Made by a program: the position numbers and the translations under genes
The notes under the pieces: generated by a model
Databases searched by the model: none
What the model was told of the DNA's origin: nothing
Seen by the model: the letters and a program-made list of their open reading frames with translations, nothing else
Assembly: GCA_025965195.1 (NCBI GenBank)
Contig: JAOPXK010000086.1
Span: 1-64,000 of the forward strand
DNA from: Marmoricola sp.
GTDB taxonomy: Bacteria; Actinomycetota; Actinomycetes; Propionibacteriales; Nocardioidaceae
Direction of reading: 5' to 3'
DNA length: 64,000 nucleotides
In this document: positions 1 through 12,111 of the stretch, piece after piece
Layout of the letters: every line of letters begins with the position of its first letter
Position numbering within the stretch: position 1 is the first letter of the stretch

Positions 1-516
1 ATCCGGGTCGACGTACTCCTGGAGAAGGAGCGAACCCCGCGTCAGCCGGAGAAGACCGTTCGCGTCGAGCTGACCGCCCTGTCGAAGGGCCCGATCGTCC
101 GAGCCGAGGCAAGCGCCGAGGACAAGATGGCCGCTCTCGACCTGGCGCTGGACAAGATGGCCGCGCAGATGCGTCGGGCAGCGGATCGCCGCAAGGTGCA
201 CCGCGGGCAGCACACGCCCGAGTCGGTCGGCCACGCAATGGCCCGCGTCGCCGGTAGCGGCGAGGAGGACGGCGCCGCAGGCGGAGTGATCGCCGAGCAC
301 ATGGTCGGCCCGCTGTCGGTGACCGGCGACGGCCCGCTGGTCGTCCGCGAGAAGTCACACGCGGCCACCCCGATGACCCTGGAACAAGCCCTTTACGAGA
401 TGGAACTCGTCGGTCACGACTTCTATCTGTTCGTCGACAAGGAGAGTGACAAGCCTGCGGTGGTCTACCGCAGACGTGGCTACGACTACGGCGTGATCTC
501 ACTCGACCTCGGCTGA
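1..516 (+). CDS. hpf: Ribosome hibernation promoting factor, long form (5' truncated by window edge)
   Basis: Frame is open from base 1. The C-terminal domain (PMTLEQALYEMELVGHDFYLFVDKESDKPAVVYRRRGYDYGVISL) is typical of long HPF/RaiA. Confidence 0.9.
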   Translation: MRVDVLLEKERTPRQPEKTVRVELTALSKGPIVRAEASAEDKMAALDLALDKMAAQMRRAADRRKVHRGQHTPESVGHAMARVAGSGEEDGAAGGVIAEHMVGPLSVTGDGPLVVREKSHAATPMTLEQALYEMELVGHDFYLFVDKESDKPAVVYRRRGYDYGVISLDLG

Positions 517-634
517 GACTCGCTCCGGTGACCGGTTCGGGCCCTCGACCATGACCTGACCCGGGGTCGTCGATCGCGACACTGACTACCCCGGGGTAGG
601 CCAATTGGGTCATCAAGTCTGCGATGATCGACGG

Positions 635-1321
635 GTGGCAACTCAGGATGGTGCGGCGCCCGGACGTGAGCCGGTGCGCGTGATTGTTGTTGATGACCAG
701 GAGCTGTTCCGGCGCGGGTTGACGATGCTGCTCAGCGTCGAGCCGGACATTGAGGTCGTAGGAGAGGCCGGAGACGGCATCACCGCGACAGAGCTGGCTG
801 TTTCGACGGTTCCAGATGTGATCCTGCTGGACGTGCGAATGCCCAAGCGGTCGGGTCTCGAAGCCTGCGTGAAGATCAAGGAACAGGTGCCGTCGGCGAA
901 GATCATCATGCTCACCGTCAGCGACGAGGAGGGTGACCTCTACGAGTCGGTGAAGAATGGTGCGTCCGGGTATCTCCTCAAGGACTCCTCGATCGACGAG
1001 GTCGCTCAGGCGGTCCGCGTGGTGGCCGAGGGCCAGTCGCTGATCAGCCCGTCGATGGCCGTCAAGCTCATCGACGAGTTCAAGGAGATGTCGCGCACGG
1101 ACCGTGACCAGGTCCCGACGCCGCGACTCACCGACCGCGAGCTCGAGGTGCTGCGGCTGGTGGCGACTGGGCTGAACAACCGCGAGGTTGCCAAGCAGCT
1201 GTTCATCAGCGAGAACACCGTCAAGAACCACGTCCGCAACATTCTCGACAAGCTCCAGTTGCATTCGCGGATGGAAGCGGTCATGTACGCCGTACGAGAG
1301 AAGCTGCTCGACCTTCCGTGA
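635..1321 (+). CDS. NarL/FixJ-type response regulator (REC + LuxR HTH)
   Basis: REC motifs VIVVDDQELFRRGL and DVILLDVRMP; LuxR HTH LTDRELEVLRLVATGLNNREVAKQLFISENTVKNHV. GTG start at 635 preferred over TTG at 605. Confidence 0.9.
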   Translation: MATQDGAAPGREPVRVIVVDDQELFRRGLTMLLSVEPDIEVVGEAGDGITATELAVSTVPDVILLDVRMPKRSGLEACVKIKEQVPSAKIIMLTVSDEEGDLYESVKNGASGYLLKDSSIDEVAQAVRVVAEGQSLISPSMAVKLIDEFKEMSRTDRDQVPTPRLTDRELEVLRLVATGLNNREVAKQLFISENTVKNHVRNILDKLQLHSRMEAVMYAVREKLLDLP

Positions 1322-2529
1322 GCGCGGATCACCTCTCGAAGGCCCAGGCGCGCCGAATTGCCCTCGTTTCACAGGGCTTTCGCGACCCTCGGCACACCAC
1401 CCCGACGATGCGGACGTTCTCCCGCACGCTGGCCCGTACGGCGGTCCTGCAGGTCGACTCCGTCAACGTGCTGCAGCGCGCGCACTACATGCCGCTGTTC
1501 TCCAGGATGGGCAGCTACGACACCGAGCTGTTGCGGCGGGCCAGTTCGAACGCCGCGAGCAGGCCACGCAAGATCGTCGAGTACTGGGCCCACGTGCAGG
1601 CGTTCATGCCGGTCGAGCTCTGGCCGGTGATGCAGCACCGGATGGATCACTACCGCGACAAGCGCGGCAAGTGGTCGGTGATGGTGGCGCGGCCCGATCT
1701 CGAGGCATCGCTGCTCGAGGAGATCCGCCAGCGTGGCGCCTCGACCGCCCGGGAGCTCGACGAGGGTCACCCGCGCACCAAGGAGCACTGGGGCTGGAAC
1801 TGGTCCGATGCCCGCAAGGTGCTCGACTACCTGTTCCTGATCGGTGAGCTCTGCATCGCCGGCCGCAACTCGCAGTTCGAGTGCGTCTACGACCTGCCCG
1901 AGCGGGTGATCCCGGCCCAGTACCTGAACGCTCCGACCCCCTCGGTCGAGGAGGCCTCGCGCGAGCTGGTCCGGCGGGCGGCGCTGTCCCACGGTGTCGG
2001 GACCGAGCAGTGCCTCCGCGACTACTTCCGGATGTCGTCGGCCGGAGCGAAGGCCGCGATCAGCGACCTGGTCGAGGACGGCGAGCTGCTGCCCACGTCG
2101 ATCGACGGCTGGGGCCGCCCCGCCTATCTCCATCGCGACGCCGCCCGTCCACGTGCCGTGCAGGCGCGGGCGCTGCTCAGCCCGTTCGACCCCTTGGTCT
2201 GGGAGCGGAGACGAGCCGAGGAGCTGTTCGGGTTCCACTACCGGATCGAGATCTACGTGCCCGAGCCGCTGCGGCAGTACGGCTACTACGTGCTGCCGTT
2301 CCTCCTCGGCGAGCGCATCGTCGGCCGGGTCGACCTGAAGGCGGATCGCAAGGCGGGCGTCCTCCTGGTGAAGGCGGCGTACGCCGAGGAACACGCGCCC
2401 GAGGAGACCGCGGTCGAGCTCGCCGAGGAGCTCCGTGACCTGGCCGGCTGGCTGGGGCTCACAGACATCGTGGCGAGTCCGCGCGGCGATCTGGCACCGG
2501 CGTTGACCCTGGCGCTCGCGCGCGCGTGA
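1318..2529 (+). CDS. Winged-helix DNA-binding protein, YcaQ/AlkZ-like family
   Basis: ORF of 403 aa with ARRIALVSQGF, LQVDSVNVLQRAHYMPLFSR and LLSPFDPLVWERRRAEELFGFHYRIEIYVP motifs; overlaps the upstream stop by 4 nt. Confidence 0.8.
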   Translation: MSADHLSKAQARRIALVSQGFRDPRHTTPTMRTFSRTLARTAVLQVDSVNVLQRAHYMPLFSRMGSYDTELLRRASSNAASRPRKIVEYWAHVQAFMPVELWPVMQHRMDHYRDKRGKWSVMVARPDLEASLLEEIRQRGASTARELDEGHPRTKEHWGWNWSDARKVLDYLFLIGELCIAGRNSQFECVYDLPERVIPAQYLNAPTPSVEEASRELVRRAALSHGVGTEQCLRDYFRMSSAGAKAAISDLVEDGELLPTSIDGWGRPAYLHRDAARPRAVQARALLSPFDPLVWERRRAEELFGFHYRIEIYVPEPLRQYGYYVLPFLLGERIVGRVDLKADRKAGVLLVKAAYAEEHAPEETAVELAEELRDLAGWLGLTDIVASPRGDLAPALTLALARA

Positions 2530-2685
2530 GACGGCCCCGAGATTGACCCTGCGCCGAGGGTGGCCCCGGGCCGGGTGCGAGCGCGGTCTTGCGAACGCGG
2601 AACCCTGTTGCTCCGCCGACCGTTACGATGGTCGGCGGGGTTAATACCCCCATCAACCACACCCGCAATCAGGGAGTCAGCGCAC

Positions 2686-5484
<2,799 letters not shown>

Positions 5485-5496
5485 CCCGGCCCTGAC

Positions 5497-5536
5497 GTAG
5501 GAGGCGGTTGGTCCGAAAGGGTCAGCCGCCTGCTAC
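5497..5536. terminator. Stem-loop, likely bidirectional terminator between convergent genes
   Basis: gtaggaggcggttggtcc-gaaa-gggtcagccgcctgctac; long stem with a few mismatches/wobbles and a GAAA loop, between secA (+) and the minus-strand gene. Confidence 0.5.
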
Positions 5537-5568
5537 GAGGCGGCCGAGGCGGTGTCTCGGACCAGGCG

Positions 5569-6111
5569 TCAGCCGAACTGGAGCGCGGTGCAGCGCCAGC
5601 GCCCCTCGACCGTCTCGATGCGCGCCGCAATCGCGCGCGATCGTTGCCCGTGCCGGACGTGCACGCTCAGCTCGGCGGTCGATGAGCTCGGGCAGAACAG
5701 GTGCACGCTGCGCACCTGGGCCCGCAGCTGTCGCGTTCGCTGGTCGCCCGGCGTGGTCCGTTGCAGGGCCGACGTCCGGCGCAGCAGGTCGGAGTAGACG
5801 GCGTCGGTGGTCCACCGCATCAGCTGGTGCAGGCCGCGGTCGCCACCGATCACCTCGACGACGGCTTGCGCGAACCTGGCGGCGAACGCGTCCAGGTCGC
5901 CCTTGCCGCCCGTCACGACCCGCAGCTCCGGGGTCTGCGGAAGCCCCGGCAGCGGGTCGAGGTCGAGCGCCAGGGTGCCCTGCGTGCTGGCCAGCGGGAT
6001 CGGCTCGGGAGAGAGCGGGACGCTGACCAGCCGGGTCACCTGGGCGATGCCGGAGGGCGGCGACTGGCCCTGGCCGGTGGAGGTGGTGCGGGCGAGGGCG
6101 TGCTGGGTCAT
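5569..6111 (-). CDS. Rv3235-like/DUF6459-type hypothetical protein
   Basis: ORF from MTQHALARTTST to GRWRCTALQFG; resembles small actinobacterial proteins near secA. Confidence 0.6.
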   Translation of the reverse strand: MTQHALARTTSTGQGQSPPSGIAQVTRLVSVPLSPEPIPLASTQGTLALDLDPLPGLPQTPELRVVTGGKGDLDAFAARFAQAVVEVIGGDRGLHQLMRWTTDAVYSDLLRRTSALQRTTPGDQRTRQLRAQVRSVHLFCPSSSTAELSVHVRHGQRSRAIAARIETVEGRWRCTALQFG

Positions 6112-6638
6112 GAGCGTTCCTCCGAGTCGGACGTCGATGGCAACACAAGCCGTTGCCCTGGCTGGATCAGGTCGGGGTCTGGCCCGATGACGCTGCCGTT
6201 GCGGGCCGCGATGCGTCGCCACAGCTGGTCGATCCGGGCGGGGCCTGCCGTGGCAGGCAGGTCCCGTTCGGCGATGCGCCACAGCGAGTCGCCGGGTCGT
6301 ACGACGACCGTGCGGCGGGTGGGCTCGACGACTGCTCCGACGGTGCGCCCCGGGAGCGGCAGTCCGTCGACCTCGTTGGGGGAGGTCCCCTGCGAGGCGG
6401 CGTACGTCGGAGCGGCGGTGCCCGCGACGATCACCGCCCCGCAGACGCCGAGCAGCCAGCCGCGCCACGCGACCGGACAACCGGTGAACCGAAGCGCCCG
6501 GCTGTGACCGTGGGTGATCGCCTCGATGGCCGCGGCGATCACCAGCAGGGCCAACCAGCAGCACCCGAGCAGGACGACGGTCGCGGCACCCGAGGTGAGC
6601 AGCGTGCTGAAGCCGGGATGTTTCCCGAGACTGACCAT
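6108..6638 (-). CDS. LysM peptidoglycan-binding domain protein with N-terminal TM segments
   Basis: TM-rich N-terminus plus LysM motif VVVRPGDSLWRIAERDL...LIQPGQRLVLP; stop overlaps the downstream start. Confidence 0.75.
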   Translation of the reverse strand: MVSLGKHPGFSTLLTSGAATVVLLGCCWLALLVIAAAIEAITHGHSRALRFTGCPVAWRGWLLGVCGAVIVAGTAAPTYAASQGTSPNEVDGLPLPGRTVGAVVEPTRRTVVVRPGDSLWRIAERDLPATAGPARIDQLWRRIAARNGSVIGPDPDLIQPGQRLVLPSTSDSEERS

Positions 6639-6703
6639 GGCGAACCTTTGCGTTTGCGTCTGTTTACCTGTTGTAACGATTATTAGGCTACGATGTCAAA
6701 CGG

Positions 6704-6712
6704 TTGTCCACA
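6704..6712 (+). promoter_or_regulatory. Perfect DnaA-box-like 9-mer TTGTCCACA
   Basis: Sequence cggTTGTCCACAgatg in the upstream region of the gene at 6750. Confidence 0.4.
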
Positions 6713-6749
6713 GATGTTTGGGAGCCCCGCTCGCGTGGAAGAGAGAGTC

Positions 6750-7292
6750 ATGCGTTGGGAAGAGTCGGTACTGGCCTTGTTCGAGGACCTCGAGCAGCAG
6801 GCTGAGGGACTGCACCTTGCCGAGCGCGATGCGGAGATCGGTGAGCTCAGCGTCTCGGAGTACGCCCAGGTCTCCCTGGGGTCGCGGATCCATGCCTCGA
6901 CCAACCAGGTGGTCCGGGTCCGGCTGCTTGGCGGGCGCTCGATCACCGGGCGGCTCGCGCAGAGCGGCCGGGAGTGGCTGCTGCTCGAGGACGCTCCCGG
7001 TCACGAGTGGGTGGTCCCGCAGATCTCGGTCGCGACCGTCTCCGGACTCTCCACCAAGTCGCTGAACGAGGATGCCTGGCCGATCCACGTTCGGCTCAGC
7101 CTGCGATCGATCCTGCGCCGAATTGCCCAAGCCCGCAGCGAGATCGTGGTGCACCTGACGGATGGCAGCCAGTTCGAGGGACGCCTCGGCCGCGTCGGGA
7201 AGGACTTCGTCGAGGTCTACCCGGCGGCGGTCTCGGTCAGAGCGGCGGAGGCGGTCCCGAACATCGCGATTGCCGCGATCCAGGGCCGGTAG
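6750..7292 (+). CDS. Conserved hypothetical protein, possibly two Sm-like/beta-barrel repeats
   Basis: ORF with GAAGAGAGAG RBS before ATG 6750; two similar halves (VVRVRLLGGRSITGRLAQSGREWLLLED and EIVVHLTDGSQFEGRLGRVGKDFVEVY). Confidence 0.65.
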   Translation: MRWEESVLALFEDLEQQAEGLHLAERDAEIGELSVSEYAQVSLGSRIHASTNQVVRVRLLGGRSITGRLAQSGREWLLLEDAPGHEWVVPQISVATVSGLSTKSLNEDAWPIHVRLSLRSILRRIAQARSEIVVHLTDGSQFEGRLGRVGKDFVEVYPAAVSVRAAEAVPNIAIAAIQGR

Positions 7293-7312
7293 CGATGCGT
7301 GCGGGGAGGGAG

Positions 7313-7561
7313 TCAGTCGTCGATCGCGGCGCTTGCGCCCTCGACGTACGGGTGCATGCTGACGAACTTCGCGGTGTCCTTGTAGAGCCGCTGGATGTAG
7401 GACTCGAGCTCCGAGACCTCGACGCGCCACTGGCCACGTCCACCGATCTTGATGGCCGGCAAGTCGCCACGGCGGACCAGGGCGTAGACCTGCGCGCTCG
7501 ACGTCGCGAGAATTTCCGCAACGTCTGCCAACTGCAGAAATCTAGGAGGGTTGCTTGCCAT
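7313..7561 (-). CDS. Small excisionase/MerR-type HTH DNA-binding protein
   Basis: 82 aa: FLQLADVAEILATSSAQVYALVRRGDLPAIKIGGRGQWRVEVSELESYIQRLY, the HTH_17/excisionase-family pattern. Confidence 0.8.
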   Translation of the reverse strand: MASNPPRFLQLADVAEILATSSAQVYALVRRGDLPAIKIGGRGQWRVEVSELESYIQRLYKDTAKFVSMHPYVEGASAAIDD

Positions 7562-7673
7562 AGCGGAAAGTATCTCATCAGATCTGCTCGTTTGCGAATG
7601 CTTGACCACGGTTGCCTGTGGATTGGCACCTTTTAGCCCCAGCCCGCACCACCCCTCTCGGAAGACCACGCTG

Positions 7674-8339
7674 ATGACCACCACGACTGCTGCCTCCCGT
7701 ACGGCGCCTCCCGCCCTCCGCACCAGGACTCCCGGCTGGCGGGATCCGCGGATCGTGATCGGGGTGGTGATCGTCGCCGCGTCGGTCCTTCTCGGCGCGC
7801 GGCTGATGGCCTCGGCCGATGAGACGACCAGCGTCTGGTCGGTACGCCGTGACCTGCCGGCCGGGACGCAGCTCGGTCCGGCCGTGCTCGAACGCCGCCA
7901 GATCAGGTTCGCCGAGAGTGCGGATGCCGACCGCTACCTCTCGGGCACCGACGACCTTGCCGTCGGGCTGACCCTGGCCCGGCCGGTCGGCGCCGGCGAG
8001 CTGCTGCCGCGGTCGGCGCTGGCGAGCGGCGATGCCACGAAGCTGGTCGAGGTGCCGCTGAGCGTTGCCGTGGACGACGTTCCGACGACCGTCCGCCAGG
8101 GCTCGGTCGTCGATGTCTGGGTAGCGCCGAAGACGCCCGGCGCCGATGTCACCGGGCAACGAGCCGTGCTCGTCCTCGACGACGTGGTCGTGGTCTCCGC
8201 GCCCAGGGCCGCGGACAGCCTGGCTCCCGAGTCGACCCGCCAGATCATCGTCGGTGTCGACCCGGCAGCGTCGAACACACTCGGCAAGGCCCTCGGCAGC
8301 ACTGCGGCCGGACACGTCGTGATCACCCGGCAGGGCTGA
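7674..8339 (+). CDS. SAF domain protein (CpaB/RcpC-like)
   Basis: N-terminal TM segment followed by SAF-like RRDLPAGTQLGPAVLERRQIRF...ARPVGAGELLPRSAL. Confidence 0.75.
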   Translation: MTTTTAASRTAPPALRTRTPGWRDPRIVIGVVIVAASVLLGARLMASADETTSVWSVRRDLPAGTQLGPAVLERRQIRFAESADADRYLSGTDDLAVGLTLARPVGAGELLPRSALASGDATKLVEVPLSVAVDDVPTTVRQGSVVDVWVAPKTPGADVTGQRAVLVLDDVVVVSAPRAADSLAPESTRQIIVGVDPAASNTLGKALGSTAAGHVVITRQG

Positions 8340-8342
8340 GCA

Positions 8343-9530
8343 ATGACCGAGCGCGTGTGCGTGCTGGTGGCCGCAGCGGGTGCGGCCTGGGAGACGACGG
8401 CCCTTCCTGCGCTGGCGTCTGCCGGTGTCGTCGTCCTCAAACGTTGCGTGGATCTTCACGACCTGATGGCCACGGCGAGCTCCGGGCAGGCCGATGTCGC
8501 GCTGGTGGCCGCCGACCTCCCTGGTCTCGATGCCGATGCGGTCATGCACCTGCTGCGCTACGACGTCCGCACGCTGGCGGTTGCTGATGATCCGGCCAGC
8601 GCCGAGCGACTGGCCAGGATCGGCGTCGTCGCGACGGTCGCCCCGCGTGCTGACCACACGCTGGTCGAGGCGGTGACCCGCGCAGCCGAAGAGGGCGTGG
8701 TTGCGGATCCGGAGTCGGACGAGGAGGCGCTGCCGCCGCTGTCCGACGGCAGCCGCGGACGCATCATCGCGGTCTGGGGACCGGCCGGCGCTCCCGGTCG
8801 GACGACGGTCGCGATCGCCCTTGCCACCGAGCGAGCGAAGGCCGGACGGCAGACGATCCTCATCGACGCCGATGCGTACGGCGGAGCGGTGGCCCAGCAT
8901 CTCGGCGTACTCGACGAGGTCTCGGGCATCCTCGCCGCGGCCCGACTGGTCAACTCCGGCGCTCTCGAGCCCGATGCGTTCGCCGGGTGCCGGCGCAGGG
9001 TGGCCGACCGGTTCGACGTCCTCACCGGGCTGCCACGCGCGGACCGCTGGATCGAGATCCGGGCCGGCGTCCTGGACCGGGTGCTCGACCTGGCGGCCGA
9101 GGTCGCCGACGTGGTGGTCGACTGCGGGTTCTGTCTCGAGGACGAGTTCGATCCTGGTCGTCCCGGTGGGCGCAACCAGATGACGCTCGACGCGCTCGCG
9201 GCGGCCGACGAGGTGGTGGTGGTCGGCACCGCGGATCCGGTCGGCCTGGCCCGGCTGGCGCGGGGCCTGGTCGAGCTCCGGGAGACCGGCCCGGCCTCGG
9301 TGCGGGTGGTCGTCAACCGGATGCGCAGCACGCTCGGCTGGAGTGAACGGGACATCTCCGGGATGGTCGAGGGCTACCTCCGGCCACTGGGGATCCACTT
9401 CCTCCCCGACGACCGGCCGCTGCTGGACCGCGCGCTGGTCTCGGGGCGCTCGCTGGCCGAGCTCGGTGACTCACCGCTGCGCAAGGCCCTGGCCGGCGTA
9501 CAAACTGCTGCGTTCGGTGCGCCTGCCTGA
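8343..9530 (+). CDS. CpaE/MinD-like P-loop ATPase
   Basis: Receiver-like N-terminus, then IIAVWGPAGAPGRTTVAIALATERA (deviant Walker A) and ILIDADAYGGAVAQHLG. Confidence 0.8.
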   Translation: MTERVCVLVAAAGAAWETTALPALASAGVVVLKRCVDLHDLMATASSGQADVALVAADLPGLDADAVMHLLRYDVRTLAVADDPASAERLARIGVVATVAPRADHTLVEAVTRAAEEGVVADPESDEEALPPLSDGSRGRIIAVWGPAGAPGRTTVAIALATERAKAGRQTILIDADAYGGAVAQHLGVLDEVSGILAAARLVNSGALEPDAFAGCRRRVADRFDVLTGLPRADRWIEIRAGVLDRVLDLAAEVADVVVDCGFCLEDEFDPGRPGGRNQMTLDALAAADEVVVVGTADPVGLARLARGLVELRETGPASVRVVVNRMRSTLGWSERDISGMVEGYLRPLGIHFLPDDRPLLDRALVSGRSLAELGDSPLRKALAGVQTAAFGAPA

Positions 9531-9538
9531 CGCTTAGG

Positions 9539-10234
9539 GTGACCACCATGCCCCGGACCTTCGGAAAGTGCGTCACCCTGCTCGTGTCCGTGAGCCTCGG
9601 TCTCGCGATGTCGGCCTGTTCCGGCGGGTCCTCCACGGCCGCGGCGGACCCGGAATCGACGGCCGTGCCGACGACCGGGCCGACGACCGGGACACCGACG
9701 GCCACTCCGAGCAACACCTTCCCGCCGCAGCAGCCTGCGCCCAGGCCGGCTGCGGGAAGCATCGAGGTGAAGGGTTCGACATACACCTACGACGCGCCGA
9801 AGGGGTGGACCGACGGGACCGACCAGTTCAAGACCATCAACCCCAACATCGAGAACGGCTACCTCGACAAGCCGCGCAACAACTACTCCGACAACATCAA
9901 CGTCATCCGTGCCGACACCGAGCCGAAGATGGCGCCTGCCGAGGCCGAGAAGCAGTTCGCCAAGGAGCTCGACACGCTCGCGAACAACGTCCGTACGCTG
10001 CCACGGACGACGCTCGGGGGAGTGCTCGCGCTGCACCAGACCGCCGCGAAGACCTACCAGGCGAAGGGCAGGCCCGGGTCCTACAAGCTGACCTTCGACC
10101 AGTACACGACCTACGTCGATGACACCTGGTTCGCGATCACGTTCACCTACCTGGCCGACACTCCGAAGGCGAGGAAGAACGCCGAGATCAACGGGGTGCT
10201 GACGTCCTGGCGCTGGGTTGCCCCGAGCAGCTGA
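9539..10234 (+). CDS. Putative lipoprotein
   Basis: Signal peptide and lipobox-like SLGLAMSACSGG; Thr/Pro-rich linker. Confidence 0.65.
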   Translation: MTTMPRTFGKCVTLLVSVSLGLAMSACSGGSSTAAADPESTAVPTTGPTTGTPTATPSNTFPPQQPAPRPAAGSIEVKGSTYTYDAPKGWTDGTDQFKTINPNIENGYLDKPRNNYSDNINVIRADTEPKMAPAEAEKQFAKELDTLANNVRTLPRTTLGGVLALHQTAAKTYQAKGRPGSYKLTFDQYTTYVDDTWFAITFTYLADTPKARKNAEINGVLTSWRWVAPSS

Positions 10235-10246
10235 CCGCCTGCCGCA

Positions 10247-11563
10247 TCAGGTGCCGAACAGCAGGTAGAGCCCGGTCGCGGTGTAGGCGACCATGATGAT
10301 CAGCATCCCCAGCTGGCCACTGACCTGGTGCTTCTTCGGGAGCAGCTTGATCGCCCGGTCGTGCGCCGCGATCACTCCGACGATGTGACCTGCCACGACG
10401 GCAAGCACCTTCAGCGATGCGAGCAGCGACGGGTGGAAGGACAAGAAGTAGCTCACCGACAGGTTCGCCGTACCGAGCAGGATGTCGCCCTGGACCATCG
10501 GGTCGCTGAGCAGGATGACCGTCAGAAGGCCCAGCTCGACGAAGTAGCTCAGGTAGTGCGCGGTCATGTAGCCGACGATGATCGGGACGACCGAGTGGCC
10601 GAGCAGCAGTGGCAGCTGCGACCTCGGGGTGTCCTCGCCGACACCGGTGGTCATCGCCGCGACGGTGAACGTGCCGGCGATGATCGCGCAGAACGCCACC
10701 AGGGCAACGGTGTTGACGAGCAGCGGGTCGATGCCGAGCTTGTCGACGAAGCTCACCCAGCGGATCGAGTCCTTGTAGGAGTCGAACGCCGTCGACCCGA
10801 ACAGCACCGACACCGTGACGACCAGGCCGGGGCGTGCGACCAGGCCGTCGAGGTTCGCCAGCGGGCTGCGTACGACGAGCCGCCCGTCGGCGCGCCGGCC
10901 CCAGGGCGAGAGGTTCGCCAGCAGCGAGGAGTACACCTCGAACGGGTCGGCCCGTTCGAGCCACTCGTCGCCGAAGATGGCAGCGCCGATCAGCATGATC
11001 GCGAGATACACCGCCAGCCAGACCCGCAACGGCGCCAGGAAGGCCCCGTCGGGATTGACCAGCTCCTGCCAGACGAACGCGAAGAGGCCGAGGGCGGCGG
11101 GCCAGTAGCCGAGCCGTGCCGGGTACTGGCGCAGGCCGACCGACGGGTCACCGCCGGTGGCCTTCGCGATCAGCAGGTTGAGTGTCCGGACCGGGCTGAC
11201 CGCCCGGACGACCCGGCCGAAGAGCAGCGAGAACGGGACGATCCCGACCCAGACGAGCACGTAGAACGTGCCGAAGACCGGGTTGGTGGTCAGGTCCGGT
11301 CCGGCGACCAGCGCCCAGGTGAGATAGCCGAAGAACAGCAACCCGAGCAGGCGGAGCAGCCAGGCGAACCCGGCTGACTCGAGGATGGCCGCCATCGGCG
11401 CGGGAAGCGGATGGCCCTGGGTGCTCGCGTCGTACCGCGGGCGGCGCCATGCCAGCGCCAGCACGCAGAAGGAGATCACCAGGGCGGCCATGCCGCCGGC
11501 GATCGCGAGAGGAGCTGGAACGGGCAGGTCCTTCGCGCCGCCCAGCCCGTGGGCCCAGATCAA
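10247..11563 (-). CDS. Multi-pass integral membrane protein of unknown function
   Basis: 438 aa, many hydrophobic segments; overlaps the stop of the upstream lipoprotein gene. Confidence 0.7.
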   Translation of the reverse strand: MIWAHGLGGAKDLPVPAPLAIAGGMAALVISFCVLALAWRRPRYDASTQGHPLPAPMAAILESAGFAWLLRLLGLLFFGYLTWALVAGPDLTTNPVFGTFYVLVWVGIVPFSLLFGRVVRAVSPVRTLNLLIAKATGGDPSVGLRQYPARLGYWPAALGLFAFVWQELVNPDGAFLAPLRVWLAVYLAIMLIGAAIFGDEWLERADPFEVYSSLLANLSPWGRRADGRLVVRSPLANLDGLVARPGLVVTVSVLFGSTAFDSYKDSIRWVSFVDKLGIDPLLVNTVALVAFCAIIAGTFTVAAMTTGVGEDTPRSQLPLLLGHSVVPIIVGYMTAHYLSYFVELGLLTVILLSDPMVQGDILLGTANLSVSYFLSFHPSLLASLKVLAVVAGHIVGVIAAHDRAIKLLPKKHQVSGQLGMLIIMVAYTATGLYLLFGT

Positions 11564-11958
11564 CGGACTTCGAGCTGCACGATCAGCTTGTCGAGCGCGT
11601 GGTCCTCGACGTCAATGACGCCGGGCTGCGCGAACTTCAGCGTCAGCGCGGAGGCGCCCTTGGGGAACTCGATGTGCTGCTCGGGCGAGGAATGCACGTG
11701 CAGCTCGCCGGCCTTGTCGGACTGGATCTCCAGCACGACCGGGGCGTTCTTCGTCACCGGGACCCGGGTGCCGGCCGGGGTCACGGTGTTGCCGGAGATC
11801 TGGATCTTCACCACCGTGGCTCCGCTGGTGGACGGGGTCGCGTCGGCGGTGGCGTGGAGCTCGGGCTCGGTCACCGTCTTCGCCTTGCTTCCGCAGCCGG
11901 TGAGTGCAAGCAGCGCTGCGACGAGCAGGGTGGTGAGCCGCAGGGTGCGGGTGGACAT
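11560..11958 (-). CDS. Lipoprotein with cupredoxin-like domain
   Basis: Lipobox LLALTGCGS; VVKIQISGNTVTPAGTRVPVTKNAPVVLEIQSDKAGELHVHSSPEQHIEF. Confidence 0.65.
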   Translation of the reverse strand: MSTRTLRLTTLLVAALLALTGCGSKAKTVTEPELHATADATPSTSGATVVKIQISGNTVTPAGTRVPVTKNAPVVLEIQSDKAGELHVHSSPEQHIEFPKGASALTLKFAQPGVIDVEDHALDKLIVQLEVR

Positions 11959-12111
11959 CGAGCCTCCATCGACTGGACGAGCGCCGTCTGGATTCACGGC
12001 TCTGTCACAATCCCATGCAACACCTTGGCAATCGGAGCGATCTCGCCGTTGGGACGCTGTGATGTTCATTGGTTCTGATCCGGGGATCGGCGGCATGGAG
12101 AGGGTGGTGGT

